The notes beneath the pieces are model-generated. The model did no database searches and was not told the origin of the DNA. It saw nothing but the letters and a program-made list of their open reading frames with translations. A DNA stretch of 64,000 bases from Pseudobdellovibrionaceae bacterium (GTDB taxonomy: Bacteria; Bdellovibrionota; Bdellovibrionia; Bdellovibrionales; UBA1609): NCBI GenBank assembly GCA_018663505.1, contig JABJQG010000041.1, positions 1 through 64,000 of the forward strand, read 5' to 3'. The position numbers and the translations under genes are program-made. Positions 52,709-62,730 of the stretch are shown here, piece by piece. Numbering within the stretch: position 1 is the stretch's first letter; every line of letters starts with the position of its first letter.

Positions 52709-53008
52709 ATGAATTTAAACAAACAAAAAGCTTTACCATTTATTAGTATTCTAGTGGTGATTGTTAGTCTCTTTGTCATTGTTTTTATTAAAATGGAGGT
52801 AAGGAAGCAAGGCTATATGGTTTATAAGCTTTCAAAAAATTTAAAAAAAATAACAGATAAAAATCGTTTAGCTTCTATGAAACTGGCCAAAATTATTAGA
52901 CCAGAAAAGGTAAGGGGAGTGGTTCTTACCCAACTAGATAGTCAGTATGCTCCTTATGGACAAATCATTCAAATGACCGAAAAAGGTGTGGCATTGCCAA
53001 CTCGATAA
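52709..53008 (+). CDS. ftsL: FtsL-like division protein
   Basis: The 99-residue protein has a short cytoplasmic end, one membrane helix (FISILVVIVSLFVIVFIKM) and a periplasmic heptad-like segment (YKLSKNLKKITDKNRLASMKL, quoted here in part: LSKNLKKITDKNR). Size, topology and its place between rsmH and ftsI match FtsL, which bridges the divisome with FtsB and FtsQ. Sequence conservation in this family is low, so position is the main evidence. GGAGGGGG precedes the ATG. Confidence 0.8.
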   Translation: MNLNKQKALPFISILVVIVSLFVIVFIKMEVRKQGYMVYKLSKNLKKITDKNRLASMKLAKIIRPEKVRGVVLTQLDSQYAPYGQIIQMTEKGVALPTR

Positions 53009-53009
53009 T

Positions 53010-54968
53010 ATGAAAGGTCGAATTGTATTTATATTTGTATCAATAGTTTTTTTATGGGGAGGCCTTGTTTTTAGAAGTGCTCAACTTCAAGTTTTTCCAG
53101 ATCAAAAATTTATCAAACTTAAAAAACATCAATATAAAAAAATGATCACAGTAAATCCTCGAAGAGGAGATATCTACGATAGAAATCATAAAGAATTGGC
53201 CACAACTATTCCCGCCTATTCATTATTTGTAGACCCTTATATTTTAAATAATAAAAAAAATAACTATAAAAGAATTGCGCGGAAGTTGGCTCGTATCACT
53301 AGAGTTTCTCAGAGAAAAATTCTAAAAAAACTAAAGGCAAAAAATTCAAAAGGAAAACTGAAGCGGTTTGTTTGGATCAAGAGAAGAATCAGTGAAGACT
53401 TAAAACATAAAATCAATAAATTGAAATTACGCGGTTTAGGTTTTATTGAGGAACCTTTAAGAGTGTACCCAAATGACCACTTGTTGTCTCAAGTCATAGG
53501 TTATGTAGGTAAATCTGGAAAAGGTTTAGAAGGTGTTGAGCTTAAGTTTAATAATCACCTTAGCGGTGACCCCATAAAAGTGGCTTTGCAAAAAGACGCT
53601 AGGGGAAGGCCTTTAGTGCTTGATGGCGCTGTTTTCTCTAAAAGACCAGCGGGGAAAGACTTAGAACTCACTGTGGATTCGGAAATTCAGTTCTACTTAG
53701 AAAAAGAATTAGAAAAATCTGTAATAAAATTTGAAGCAGATTCGGCACAGGGAATAGTCCTTGATGCTCAGACCAGCGAAATTATTGCTATGGCAAATGT
53801 TCCGCGCTTCAATAATAATAAACCAGATCATTATTTACCATCTTACCGTAGGAACCGAGTAGTCACCGATGCTTTAGAACCTGGCAGTACAATGAAATCT
53901 GTGGTTATTGCTTCTGCCCTGCAATCTGGAATTATTAAGCCAAATACAAAGATAAATTGTGAGAATGGGAAGCTTAAGGTTGGGCGTAGAACCATATCAG
54001 AAGCTGATGATACTCATAATTTTAAGCAGCTCACTGTTAATGAGGTTCTTTCTTTATCTTCCAATGTAGGTACTTCAAAAATTGCATTTAAAATGGGACA
54101 GAAATCTCTTTTGAATTCTTTAAAGCGATTTGGTTTTGGCAAAAAAACAGGTGTAGATCTTGTTGGTGAATCCAAAGGTTTGTTATCAGAAAAAAAGTGG
54201 AGCCAGCACCAATTGGCTTCAATTTCCTTTGGTCATGGGGTGAGTGCAACAATGTTGCAAATGGCCAATGCATATGCCGCTATTGCAAACGGAGGTATTC
54301 TCAACCAACCGACTATAATTAAAAAAGACTATGTCGGTTCAAAAAGGCCAGCAGGAAAAAGAATTATTTCAGAATCGGTCTCAAAGACCATGAGAATTAT
54401 GTTAAATTTTGCTACAGCCAAGGGTAGCACAGGTTACAATGCAAGAGTGGCCGGCTACCAAGTGGCAGGAAAAACAGGAACTGCACAAAAAGTCGATTTT
54501 ATAAAAGGTGGTTACGAGCGAGGTAAATATATTGCTGGATTTGCAGGTTTTATACCAGCTCATGATCCGAAATACGTAGTTTATGTCACAGTAGATAATC
54601 CACAAAAATCTTATTATGGATCCACTGTGGCAGCTCCAATTTTTTCTAAAGTTGCTGGTTTTGCCATAAGAAAACAAGGCTTGGCACCTATGCTTTTATC
54701 GGAAAAGCATTTTACTAAAATGCCAAAATTTTTTAATGAATCCCCATTTGGTAAAAGCAAAAATGTGGAGTTAAAAAAGGGTGAGGTTCTAGGGGAAGAC
54801 GAAAGCCTACTTACTCTTAAAGGTTTAAGTTTAAGAGCGGCTATACGTCAGTTGGATGCATATGATTTAAAATATAAAGTCATTGGCCAAGGTAGAGTGA
54901 AAAAAATTATACCTAGCAATCTAGATTTAGCTCGGTCAAAAAAAAGAGTAAAGATATATTTAGAATAA
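53010..54968 (+). CDS. ftsI: Septal peptidoglycan transpeptidase FtsI (PBP3) with C-terminal PASTA domain
   Basis: This class B penicillin-binding protein cross-links septal peptidoglycan. One N-terminal membrane helix (IVFIFVSIVFLWGGLVF) and a PBP-dimer domain with PRRGDIYDRN are followed by the transpeptidase domain: active-site Ser in EPGSTMKSV, SSN in LSSNVGTS and KTG in AGKTGTAQK. A PASTA domain ends the protein (LLTLKGLSLRAAIRQLDAY), as in many non-enterobacterial homologues. I choose ATG 53010, two bases after the ftsL stop; an ATG at 52986 lies inside ftsL. Confidence 0.93.
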   Translation: MKGRIVFIFVSIVFLWGGLVFRSAQLQVFPDQKFIKLKKHQYKKMITVNPRRGDIYDRNHKELATTIPAYSLFVDPYILNNKKNNYKRIARKLARITRVSQRKILKKLKAKNSKGKLKRFVWIKRRISEDLKHKINKLKLRGLGFIEEPLRVYPNDHLLSQVIGYVGKSGKGLEGVELKFNNHLSGDPIKVALQKDARGRPLVLDGAVFSKRPAGKDLELTVDSEIQFYLEKELEKSVIKFEADSAQGIVLDAQTSEIIAMANVPRFNNNKPDHYLPSYRRNRVVTDALEPGSTMKSVVIASALQSGIIKPNTKINCENGKLKVGRRTISEADDTHNFKQLTVNEVLSLSSNVGTSKIAFKMGQKSLLNSLKRFGFGKKTGVDLVGESKGLLSEKKWSQHQLASISFGHGVSATMLQMANAYAAIANGGILNQPTIIKKDYVGSKRPAGKRIISESVSKTMRIMLNFATAKGSTGYNARVAGYQVAGKTGTAQKVDFIKGGYERGKYIAGFAGFIPAHDPKYVVYVTVDNPQKSYYGSTVAAPIFSKVAGFAIRKQGLAPMLLSEKHFTKMPKFFNESPFGKSKNVELKKGEVLGEDESLLTLKGLSLRAAIRQLDAYDLKYKVIGQGRVKKIIPSNLDLARSKKRVKIYLE

Positions 54969-54982
54969 AAGGGGAATAAATT

Positions 54983-56305
54983 ATGGAAAGTACAATAAGC
55001 AGTGCTTTATTTTGGGGAGCACTTAGTGCTGTTTCTTTGCCAATAGGGGCTTTACTTGGGATATGGTTAAAACCAAAACAAAAAATAAATTCTGCTTTTA
55101 TGGCTTTTGGCGCTGGAGCGCTTTTGTTTGCCTTAACTATAGAATTGTTCGGTCATGTTCCGCACCATGTTGAAGGTCATGGGTATACAGCCCTGTATGT
55201 TTCTCTTGGTGGGGCACTGCTTGGTGGACTCATTTTTGATTTCTTAAATACCATCTTAAATGACAAAGGGGCGTTTTTAAGAAAAATTTCCCAAGCTAAA
55301 AATTATGTAGCTGCTCTCAAGTATAATAGAACAAAAGATTTACTGAAAGAGCTCTCAAGCGTTCAAGTGCTCCAGAGATTAAGCCCTAAACACATGGCTG
55401 AGCTTGTCCATACTGTAAAAAAAGAAAGTTTTGAGGCAGGAGAAGTAGTTTTTAAACAGGGGGACGCGGCTCAGGATATGTATTTTGTGATTTCTGGCGA
55501 AGTGGAAATCATAGTACATAATGATGAAAACCAAGAAAAAAAGATAGCTACTTTAGGTAAAAATGAAACCTTTGGTGAACTTGGGATTTTAATGAATGAG
55601 CCCAGGACTGCCGATGCCAAAGCGCTCACCGTCACTCGAGTGTATAAAGTATCAAAAAGTAACTTTATGGATATTGCAAAAAAAGATAAAAATCTTGCTG
55701 CAGACTTAGAGCAACTTGCTAATGACAGAGTAAATGATTTAAATGTTAAAACTAGTAAAAATTCTGATCATTGGCAAAAAGAAGTCTTAGACGAAATAAG
55801 CAGTAGTGAATTTAGTGTTACCGAAGAGGAGATTCATCAAGAAGGAGAGGCTGCCTCTGGAGGATCCGCAGCAATGGCAATTTGGATGGGAATATTTATT
55901 GATGGAATACCAGAGTCACTCATCATAGGTATGATGGCGCTCAGCCCTGGTGGGATGTCCATGGCTTTTATTGCAGGTGTATTTTTGGCGAATTTACCTG
56001 AGGCCATGTCTAGCTCAGTGAGTATGCAAAAAAGTGGAATGTCTGTTAAAAAAATCTTAGTGATGTGGGGCTCTTTAACAGTACTTACAGCTATAGGTGC
56101 AGGGTTAGGGGCGACAATATTCCCTGCCAACCCAGAAGGGAATATTTTTTATTTCATTTTAGGAATTGAGGGCCTGGCCGCAGGAGCGATGTTGACAATG
56201 ATAGCAGAAACCATGTTGCCAGAAGCTTTTGAACAAGGAGGCCGAATTATTGGCTTTGCAACATTAGTTGGTTTTCTAACCGCACTTATAGTAAAAGTTT
56301 TATGA
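54983..56305 (+). CDS. ZIP-like membrane protein with internal cyclic-nucleotide-binding domain
   Basis: Residues 1-95 contain three membrane helices (for example ALLGIWLKP, INSAFMAFGAGALLF). Residues about 125-245 form a cyclic-nucleotide-binding domain with the phosphate-binding cassette FGELGILMNEPRTADA (Glu199, Arg208). From about 293 onward five helices resemble the C-terminal half of ZIP transporters: IDGIPESLIIG (306-316), FLANLPEAMSSS and AETMLPEAFEQGG (408-420). The His ligands of classical ZIP motifs (HNxPEG, HExPHE) are absent, so metal transport is uncertain. It lies between ftsI and murE with gaps of 14 and 1 bp and is probably part of that operon. Direct nucleotide gating of a transporter is inference. 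Confidence 0.8.
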   Translation: MESTISSALFWGALSAVSLPIGALLGIWLKPKQKINSAFMAFGAGALLFALTIELFGHVPHHVEGHGYTALYVSLGGALLGGLIFDFLNTILNDKGAFLRKISQAKNYVAALKYNRTKDLLKELSSVQVLQRLSPKHMAELVHTVKKESFEAGEVVFKQGDAAQDMYFVISGEVEIIVHNDENQEKKIATLGKNETFGELGILMNEPRTADAKALTVTRVYKVSKSNFMDIAKKDKNLAADLEQLANDRVNDLNVKTSKNSDHWQKEVLDEISSSEFSVTEEEIHQEGEAASGGSAAMAIWMGIFIDGIPESLIIGMMALSPGGMSMAFIAGVFLANLPEAMSSSVSMQKSGMSVKKILVMWGSLTVLTAIGAGLGATIFPANPEGNIFYFILGIEGLAAGAMLTMIAETMLPEAFEQGGRIIGFATLVGFLTALIVKVL

Positions 56306-56306
56306 T

Positions 56307-57791
56307 ATGAAATTAGCTCAACTTTTTTCCATGTACTCAGAGCTTCAGTGGGGCGATTCTGCACTTGCTGAAGTCACTGGAGTTACTAGTGACACGCGAC
56401 AAGTGGAGGAAGGCAGTGTGTTTGTTGCAGTTAAAGGGCAAAGCTTTGATGGCCATGATGCTTTAAGTGAAGTTATTAAAAAAGGAGCTGTAGCTCTTGT
56501 TGTCCATAAAGACACACCTCATATTCCAGAATTTAATGGTGTTTTAGTGAAATCATTCAACACAAGAAATGATTTAGTTAAGATTCTTGGTAAATTTTAT
56601 GGTTACCCCACAAGGGATGTATTTTCAGTAGCGGTCACTGGGACTAATGGAAAAACAAGTATTGCGTATATGTTGGAGTGCATACTCCAACACTTTGGTT
56701 GGAGCACAGGAATTTTAGGAACAGTTGATCACCACATCCAAGAACATGTGTGGCAATCCCAACTCACCACACCTTCGCCTGAGGTTTTACAAAAACGTCT
56801 CAGTGAAATGCATGCATTAAAAGCCAGAGCATTTGTTTTTGAAGTCTCTAGTCATGCCATAGATCAGCAAAGAGCTAGGGGTTTAGATTTAGACTGTGCG
56901 GTATTTACAAATTTATCCCGTGATCATTTGGACTATCATGAAAATATGGAAAGTTATTTTCAGGCAAAACAAAAACTTTTTACCGAAATGTTACAGGAGT
57001 CTAACAAATCCACGAAATTTGCTGTGATTAATATAGATGATGAGTACGGAAGAAAAATTGAAGTTTCAAATCAGTCAAAGCGCATCTCGTATGGGCAGGG
57101 GCCAGGTGATTTTCAGTTTGAGGTTACCTACCAAGGCTTTGATGGTTCTACTTTTTTATTAAGAACTAAACGAGGTGAATTTAAGGTCCACATCCCTATT
57201 CCAGGATTATTTTCTGTGTATAATGCTACTGCGGCATTGGCAGTGGCATATGCTGCGGGGATCTCCATGGACCTTTGTATTGAGGCATTAAGTCAATTTA
57301 AGGGCATCCCAGGAAGAGTGCAGCCCGTTGAAAATAATAAAAACGCATATATTTTTGTGGATTACGCTCATACAGATGACGCCTTAAATTCTGTTTTAAA
57401 AACTTTGTCAAAAATTAAAAAAGCGGTGGGAAAAGGGCGATTGATTACCATTTTTGGCTGTGGGGGTGACAGAGACAAGGGAAAGCGTCCACTGATGATG
57501 GCTGCAGCAATGAAGTATTCAGACTATGTCATTGTGACTTCTGATAATCCTAGGTCTGAAGACCCTCATGGAATTATTGATGAAATTCTTAGTCAAACAG
57601 ATGCCTCAGAAAAAGGGAAGAAATATTTTGTGGAGGCCGATCGCAAATCAGCCCTAAGGACAGCTTTGAATTTAATCAAAGAGGGTGATATATTATTGAT
57701 TGCAGGTAAGGGGCATGAGTCCACGCAGACTATTGGCAACAAGGTTTTGGATTTTAATGATGCTCAGATAATTAAGGAGCTTTTGGTTTGA
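56307..57791 (+). CDS. murE: UDP-MurNAc-L-Ala-D-Glu:meso-diaminopimelate ligase
   Basis: The 494-residue Mur ligase adds the third residue to the UDP-MurNAc peptide. The P-loop is VTGTNGKTSIAYML; TTPSPEVLQKRLSEM and SSHAIDQQRARG are MurE signatures. DNPRSEDP in the C-terminal domain marks meso-diaminopimelate specificity (Lys enzymes have a different motif). It starts one base after the ZIP-like gene and overlaps murF by 4 nt. Confidence 0.95.
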   Translation: MKLAQLFSMYSELQWGDSALAEVTGVTSDTRQVEEGSVFVAVKGQSFDGHDALSEVIKKGAVALVVHKDTPHIPEFNGVLVKSFNTRNDLVKILGKFYGYPTRDVFSVAVTGTNGKTSIAYMLECILQHFGWSTGILGTVDHHIQEHVWQSQLTTPSPEVLQKRLSEMHALKARAFVFEVSSHAIDQQRARGLDLDCAVFTNLSRDHLDYHENMESYFQAKQKLFTEMLQESNKSTKFAVINIDDEYGRKIEVSNQSKRISYGQGPGDFQFEVTYQGFDGSTFLLRTKRGEFKVHIPIPGLFSVYNATAALAVAYAAGISMDLCIEALSQFKGIPGRVQPVENNKNAYIFVDYAHTDDALNSVLKTLSKIKKAVGKGRLITIFGCGGDRDKGKRPLMMAAAMKYSDYVIVTSDNPRSEDPHGIIDEILSQTDASEKGKKYFVEADRKSALRTALNLIKEGDILLIAGKGHESTQTIGNKVLDFNDAQIIKELLV

Positions 57792-59206
57792 GTTGGTTGA
57801 TGCAATTAAGTGAAATTGAAGAGGCTTTAAATGTGAAAGCTCTTTCAACAGTTGAAGCTTCATTCCATGGAGTGGGTACAGATACAAGAAAATCTTTAAA
57901 GCAGCAAATATTCTTTGCACTGAGGGGCGACAATTTTGATGCCCATGATTTTTTGGCTGACGCCATTGCGCAAAATGCTGGAGTTTTAATAATAGATAAA
58001 CCGGTGGATGAGCTTGATACCCTGAAGTCGCAAGTCACTATAATTCAGGTGGCCGATACACTAAAGGCATTACAGGACTTAGCTAAATATTGGCGGCGGA
58101 AAATAAATCCAAAAGTGGTTGGTATTTCTGGTTCAGCCGGTAAAACCACAACTAAAGAATTTTGTTATCAAATTTTAAAAAATCATTTTAATACACATTA
58201 TAGTCCAGGCAGCTTTAACAATCATTGGGGTGTACCCATAAGTTTACTTCAGCTAACTCCAGATCATGAGGTGATGATTTTAGAAATGGGAATGAGCAGT
58301 GACGGTGAGCTCACTGAACTTTGTAAAATTGCAGAGCCTGATGTTGTGTTGGTGACTAATGTGGGGTCAGCCCATATTGGTGAACTAGGTTCGCTTAAGG
58401 CTGTGGCTGCCGCCAAAGAAGAATTATATCATTGTTCACCAAAGGCCACTTCTATTTTTAATATTTCAAATGAGTGGACCATGGAGATGTTTGAAAGAGC
58501 CAAGGAGAGTGGACAGAATTACTTTACCTTTTCCAGTTTTTCTAGTGGTGCAAATATTCAGATGCGAGTGGAGAAAACAGGGTTTAACTTTATATTAGTG
58601 AGCGGACAAATTGGAGCTGTTGAGGGACGCTGTGAAGTTCCTGTTTTCGGCAGACATAACGTGCAAAATATTATGGGAGCTTCTGCAATAGCAATGGCTC
58701 TAGGCATGTCAGCTAAAAGTATTTGGGATGAAATCCCACACTGTAAAGGGGTTTGGGGACGTAACGAACTTTATAAGCATGCAAGTGGTGCTCATATAAT
58801 TTTTGATGCCTATAATGCAAACCCAGAAAGTATGACAGCCTTAGTGAAAAATGTTTACGAGATGGATGTAGTAGGTGAAAAAAGAGTGCTGTTCGGTGAA
58901 ATGCTGGAGCTTGGAGAGCTAACAGAAGCAAAACACGAAGAATTAGGTAAGTTAGTTTGCAGTTGTGGCTTTCAGTGGGCTAGCTTTATGGGCGAATCCT
59001 TTCGGGCATTTAAAAAAGGTGTGGAGTCTTGTGGTTTTTATAAGGGCCCGGCGGAATTTTACCCAGAGTACAATGCAAAAACTCTAGAGGCTTTAGATCA
59101 AGAGCTTAAACCTGGGGATGTTGTTGTGATTAAGGGCTCTCGTGGAATGAAGTTGGAACGGGTCCTCAAACACTGGGAAGCTCAAGGGGCTTTAAGCAAG
59201 ATTTAA
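57788..59206 (+). CDS. murF: UDP-MurNAc-tripeptide--D-Ala-D-Ala ligase
   Basis: MurF completes the pentapeptide. The ATP loop is GISGSAGKTTTKEF, followed by SFNNHWGVPISLL and ILEMGMSSDGELTEL, both typical. YNANPESM in the C-terminal half is a strong MurF motif. TTG 57788 overlaps the murE stop (TTGA) and has AAGGAG 8 nt upstream; an ATG at 57800 is the alternative. Length is normal. Confidence 0.93.
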   Translation: MSWLMQLSEIEEALNVKALSTVEASFHGVGTDTRKSLKQQIFFALRGDNFDAHDFLADAIAQNAGVLIIDKPVDELDTLKSQVTIIQVADTLKALQDLAKYWRRKINPKVVGISGSAGKTTTKEFCYQILKNHFNTHYSPGSFNNHWGVPISLLQLTPDHEVMILEMGMSSDGELTELCKIAEPDVVLVTNVGSAHIGELGSLKAVAAAKEELYHCSPKATSIFNISNEWTMEMFERAKESGQNYFTFSSFSSGANIQMRVEKTGFNFILVSGQIGAVEGRCEVPVFGRHNVQNIMGASAIAMALGMSAKSIWDEIPHCKGVWGRNELYKHASGAHIIFDAYNANPESMTALVKNVYEMDVVGEKRVLFGEMLELGELTEAKHEELGKLVCSCGFQWASFMGESFRAFKKGVESCGFYKGPAEFYPEYNAKTLEALDQELKPGDVVVIKGSRGMKLERVLKHWEAQGALSKI

Positions 59207-59311
59207 AACAAAAATCATTAACAATATTAGATAGTTATATCAAAAAGCTTGGTTTTGTATCAGAATTGTGTTATATGTTTCTTCTGTATAATTTATTATT
59301 CAAAGGACATC

Positions 59312-60388
59312 ATGGTTTATCACTGGCTTGTAGAACTTTCGGATTCTGTTTCCGCATTTAACGTTTTTAGGTATATCACATTTAGAACTTTCGCATCTTT
59401 TGTAACTGCATTTTTAGTATGCTGGTTATGGGGACCTCACTTTATACGTCGATTAGTACGTAAACAGGTTGGCCAATTAGTTCGTGACGATGGTCCAGAG
59501 AGTCATCTAAAAAAACAAGGCACTCCTACTATGGGTGGAGGGCTTATTCTTTTAAGTTTATTTTTTCCAGCTGTTCTATGGATGAATTTATTTAATCCTC
59601 TTGTTCTTGGAGCCTCTTTTGTCACTCTTGGCTTTGCTGCCATAGGCTATTGGGATGATAATTTAAAAGTTGTTAAAAAAAATACCAAAGGACTTTCTGG
59701 AAGAATTCGTTTACTAGGCGAATTTTTAGTCTCTGGGGTTGTGGTGTGGTATTTAGTTTATCAGGGAGATTTATCCACAGTTCTGCATGTGCCTTTTTTG
59801 AAAAACGTTACATTTGATTTAGGTTGGTTTTATGTGTTGTTTTCATCCTTTGTTATTGTGGGTTGTGCTAATGCAGTGAACCTTACTGATGGCTTAGACG
59901 GTTTAGCAATAGTCCCTATTATTGTTTGTGTATTTACCCTTTTGCTTTTAGCTTATGTTGCAGGTCATTCAGAATTTGCGGCCTACTTAAATATTCCATT
60001 AATTAAGGGGGCCGGGGAGCTAGCCCCACTTGCTGCCGCAGTGATCGCCGCAGGCCTAGGTTTTCTATGGTATAATTCTCACCCAGCTCAGGTATTCATG
60101 GGGGATGTTGGTAGTTTATCTCTGGGTGGATTTGTGGGAATCATGTCCGTGTTAACAAAAAACGAAATCTTATTAGCTCTTCTTGGTGGAATATTTGTTG
60201 TGGAGGCCCTTTCTGTGATCACGCAGGTGGCTTCTTTTAAGCTCACAGGCAAACGAATATTCAAGATGGCTCCTTTGCATCACCATTTTGAATTAAAGGG
60301 AATAGATGAGCCTAAGATCATTGTTCGGTTTTGGATTGTAGCCATTTTGTTGGCAGTTCTGAGCTTAGCAACATTAAAGCTACGATAA
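59312..60388 (+). CDS. mraY: Phospho-MurNAc-pentapeptide transferase
   Basis: MraY makes lipid I at the inner membrane from UDP-MurNAc-pentapeptide and undecaprenyl phosphate. Ten helices are predictable. [12 protein letters not shown], the DD motif in GYWDDNLKV, the catalytic [10 protein letters not shown] and the [10 protein letters not shown] loop are all intact. I choose ATG 59312 with AAAGGA 6 nt upstream; the frame extends 63 bp further without family match. It is separated from murF by about 105 bp. Confidence 0.95.
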   Translation: MVYHWLVELSDSVSAFNVFRYITFRTFASFVTAFLVCWLWGPHFIRRLVRKQVGQLVRDDGPESHLKKQGTPTMGGGLILLSLFFPAVLWMNLFNPLVLGASFVTLGFAAIGYWDDNLKVVKKNTKGLSGRIRLLGEFLVSGVVVWYLVYQGDLSTVLHVPFLKNVTFDLGWFYVLFSSFVIVGCANAVNLTDGLDGLAIVPIIVCVFTLLLLAYVAGHSEFAAYLNIPLIKGAGELAPLAAAVIAAGLGFLWYNSHPAQVFMGDVGSLSLGGFVGIMSVLTKNEILLALLGGIFVVEALSVITQVASFKLTGKRIFKMAPLHHHFELKGIDEPKIIVRFWIVAILLAVLSLATLKLR

Positions 60389-60446
60389 AAATTAAAAATA
60401 AGAACTGAAGATTAAGAACTATAAATCATAAATAAAAGGATCAAAT

Positions 60447-62243
60447 ATGTCAGATTACGATAATAAACCAAATGATTCAGAATCCGCTGTAACTACCGAG
60501 GCCAGTGATAATCCATCAACACAAGAAGCAGCCAGCCAGGAGTCTCCAGCTTCCGAAGCTTCACAGAGCTTCAATGCTCAAAATACAGAGGAACAGAGTC
60601 CCGTACAACAGACCGCTCCTGTTCAAGAAGTGGAGTCTCAAAATATGAATGCCACAGAAGCCGTAAGTGAAGTGGCACCTGTACAAGAGGCCCCTGAGGC
60701 TGTTGCACAGTCTACCGAAACTACGCATCAGCCCACTAATGATGTGTCCGCTCAACCAGTTTCTTCAGAGGCAGCTTCTCAAAGCACTGTTTCTGAAGAC
60801 GCATCAGCTAATACAGCGCCAAACCCTGCTCAAGTTGCTACTCCAGTTGTGGAAGTAAAGTCTCGTCGTAAAGAAGTTAAAGGTAAAAAAGTTATGGTTG
60901 TAGGGCTAGGTCGTACAGGTGTAGCCGTTGCTAAATTTTTAGTTACCCAAGAAGCTTTAGTCACAGTGAGTGATCATAAATCCAAGGCGGAACTGGTTAA
61001 CTACTTGGAGCTGATGGAAGATATTGATGTGAGTTTTGATTTAGGTGGTCATACTCCTAAATTATTTCTTCAACAAGATTTATTGATTTTATCGCCAGGT
61101 ATATCGCCTTATTTAAAAATATTTGATTATGCAAGAAGCCGTGGTGTTGAAGTCACCGGCGAATTTGAATTTGCAGCGGGCTATATTGACGAACCTGTGA
61201 TTGCTGTTACCGGTACTAATGGAAAAAGTTCCGTATGTAAAATGATCCACCAAATGTTGAATGTTGCTGGTGTATCTAATTGGTTAGGTGGTAACTATGG
61301 TGCTCCTTTGAGTGAGTACCTTATGTTGGAAAAGAAAACAGATATAGTTATTGCTGAAGTTTCTAGTTTTCAATTAGAGCATGCTGTTAACTTTAACCCA
61401 AAAAACATCATTTTTACAAACTTAGCAGAGAACCATTTAGATCGTTATAAGACTATGGAAGAGTATGTAAATGCCAAAAGAAAAGTTTTCTTAAACACAA
61501 ACCAAAAAACAACAAGTATACTAAATGCCGATGATAACGCTGTTGTGGAATTAGCCAGAGACCCATCAGTACAGCGTGGGCGCATATTCTACTTCTCTAG
61601 AAAGGACGCACTTGAACCACAAATTATGAATATTGGTGGGGTTGTTCATGTTAAGGATCAACTGAAGCTAAGAAGAGGACCCGAAATTGATTATTTCAGT
61701 ACAAAAAATTGTAAGCTAAAGGGAAGTCATGCTTATGAAAACCTTATGGCTGCGTCTTTAGCCGCATTAGAAAATGGAGCGACTAATGAATCTGTACAAA
61801 AAGTTATTGATGGGTACTCAGGATTAGACCATAGATTAGAGTATGTAAGACGAGTGGGCGGAGTAGAATTTTATAATGACTCTAAAGCTACTAACGTTCA
61901 TGCTGTAATGCGAGCTCTTGATGCCTTTGACGAAAATGTAATTCTAATTATGGGTGGAAAAGATACCAGTCTTAATTATGAACCTCTAAAGGATAGAATT
62001 CGTAGAAAAGTAAAGAACCTTATTCTTACTGGTGAATCTAAAGAGCGTATTAACCGTCATATTGGCGATTATAGCGAAACTTTTTTGATTGGAACATTTG
62101 AAGAAGCTGTACATATGGCTTATCAAAAATCAAGAATCGGTGACCTTATATTAATGTCTCCAGGTTGTTCTAGCTTTGATGTTTTTGACTCTTATGCAGA
62201 ACGCGGTAATTACTTTAAAGAAATGGTGAATAAGTTTAACTAA
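60447..62243 (+). CDS. murD: UDP-MurNAc-L-alanine--D-glutamate ligase with long disordered N-terminal extension
   Basis: Residues from about 142 on are MurD: VMVVGLGRTGVAVAKFL, the ATP loop VTGTNGKSSVCKMI, SSFQLEHAVNF and FYNDSKATNVHA. The first roughly 140 residues are unlike MurD: a stretch rich in Gln, Glu, Ala, Ser, Thr and Pro (for example QEAASQESPASEASQ), with no Cys or Trp and almost no Lys before residue 138. The ATG at 60447 has AAAGGA 6-7 nt upstream and no good internal start precedes the MurD core, so the extension appears to be translated. It may tether MurD to partner proteins; that is inference. Confidence 0.92.
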   Translation: MSDYDNKPNDSESAVTTEASDNPSTQEAASQESPASEASQSFNAQNTEEQSPVQQTAPVQEVESQNMNATEAVSEVAPVQEAPEAVAQSTETTHQPTNDVSAQPVSSEAASQSTVSEDASANTAPNPAQVATPVVEVKSRRKEVKGKKVMVVGLGRTGVAVAKFLVTQEALVTVSDHKSKAELVNYLELMEDIDVSFDLGGHTPKLFLQQDLLILSPGISPYLKIFDYARSRGVEVTGEFEFAAGYIDEPVIAVTGTNGKSSVCKMIHQMLNVAGVSNWLGGNYGAPLSEYLMLEKKTDIVIAEVSSFQLEHAVNFNPKNIIFTNLAENHLDRYKTMEEYVNAKRKVFLNTNQKTTSILNADDNAVVELARDPSVQRGRIFYFSRKDALEPQIMNIGGVVHVKDQLKLRRGPEIDYFSTKNCKLKGSHAYENLMAASLAALENGATNESVQKVIDGYSGLDHRLEYVRRVGGVEFYNDSKATNVHAVMRALDAFDENVILIMGGKDTSLNYEPLKDRIRRKVKNLILTGESKERINRHIGDYSETFLIGTFEEAVHMAYQKSRIGDLILMSPGCSSFDVFDSYAERGNYFKEMVNKFN

Positions 62244-62390
62244 AAGAGTCAGGTTCTTTATCCGGGGCACATGTTATTTGCACAGGAAAACTCCGAGCGA
62301 ATGCGAAGCTCTGCGTAAAAGCATAATTTTTTTTGTAATTAATAAATTTTTGTATCACCATTTAACTAATGATTTAGACGGGAGATGTTT

Positions 62391-62684
62391 TTGAAAACTA
62401 TATTAGTTATTTTTTTATTGTCTTTGTTTTCCAATGTTGCTTTAGCCATACCTCTAGAGGAGTGTGAAGACATAGCTTATAGTTCCTATATGAATTGTAT
62501 AAAAACAGCAAGTACCAGCCAATGCCCTAACCCATATTTTAACAACCCTCAGTCTCCATACTGTGGCTACTGTGTGATGAATACATTCCTGCCAGTGCTT
62601 CATTCCTGTAAACCCTCGGGACAGTACAGCGGTGTTTGCTATGATCTATTACTTGAAGAGCATGAGGTTTATTGTAAACATTAA
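62391..62684 (+). CDS. Small secreted Cys-rich protein of unknown function
   Basis: TTG 62391 lies 6 nt after GGAG and is the likely start; an ATG at 62385 touches the GGAG. The protein of about 97 residues has a signal peptide (ILVIFLLSLFSNVALA) and eight Cys in about 80 mature residues (for example EECEDIA, SQCPNPY, YCGYCVM), probably four disulfides. I recognise no family. It follows murD where ftsW or murG would be expected in many genomes. Confidence 0.65.
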   Translation: MKTILVIFLLSLFSNVALAIPLEECEDIAYSSYMNCIKTASTSQCPNPYFNNPQSPYCGYCVMNTFLPVLHSCKPSGQYSGVCYDLLLEEHEVYCKH

Positions 62685-62730
62685 GCAACTGCTGGTAGGT
62701 GTGCATTGAGAATTTAAAAAAGGAGACCAT

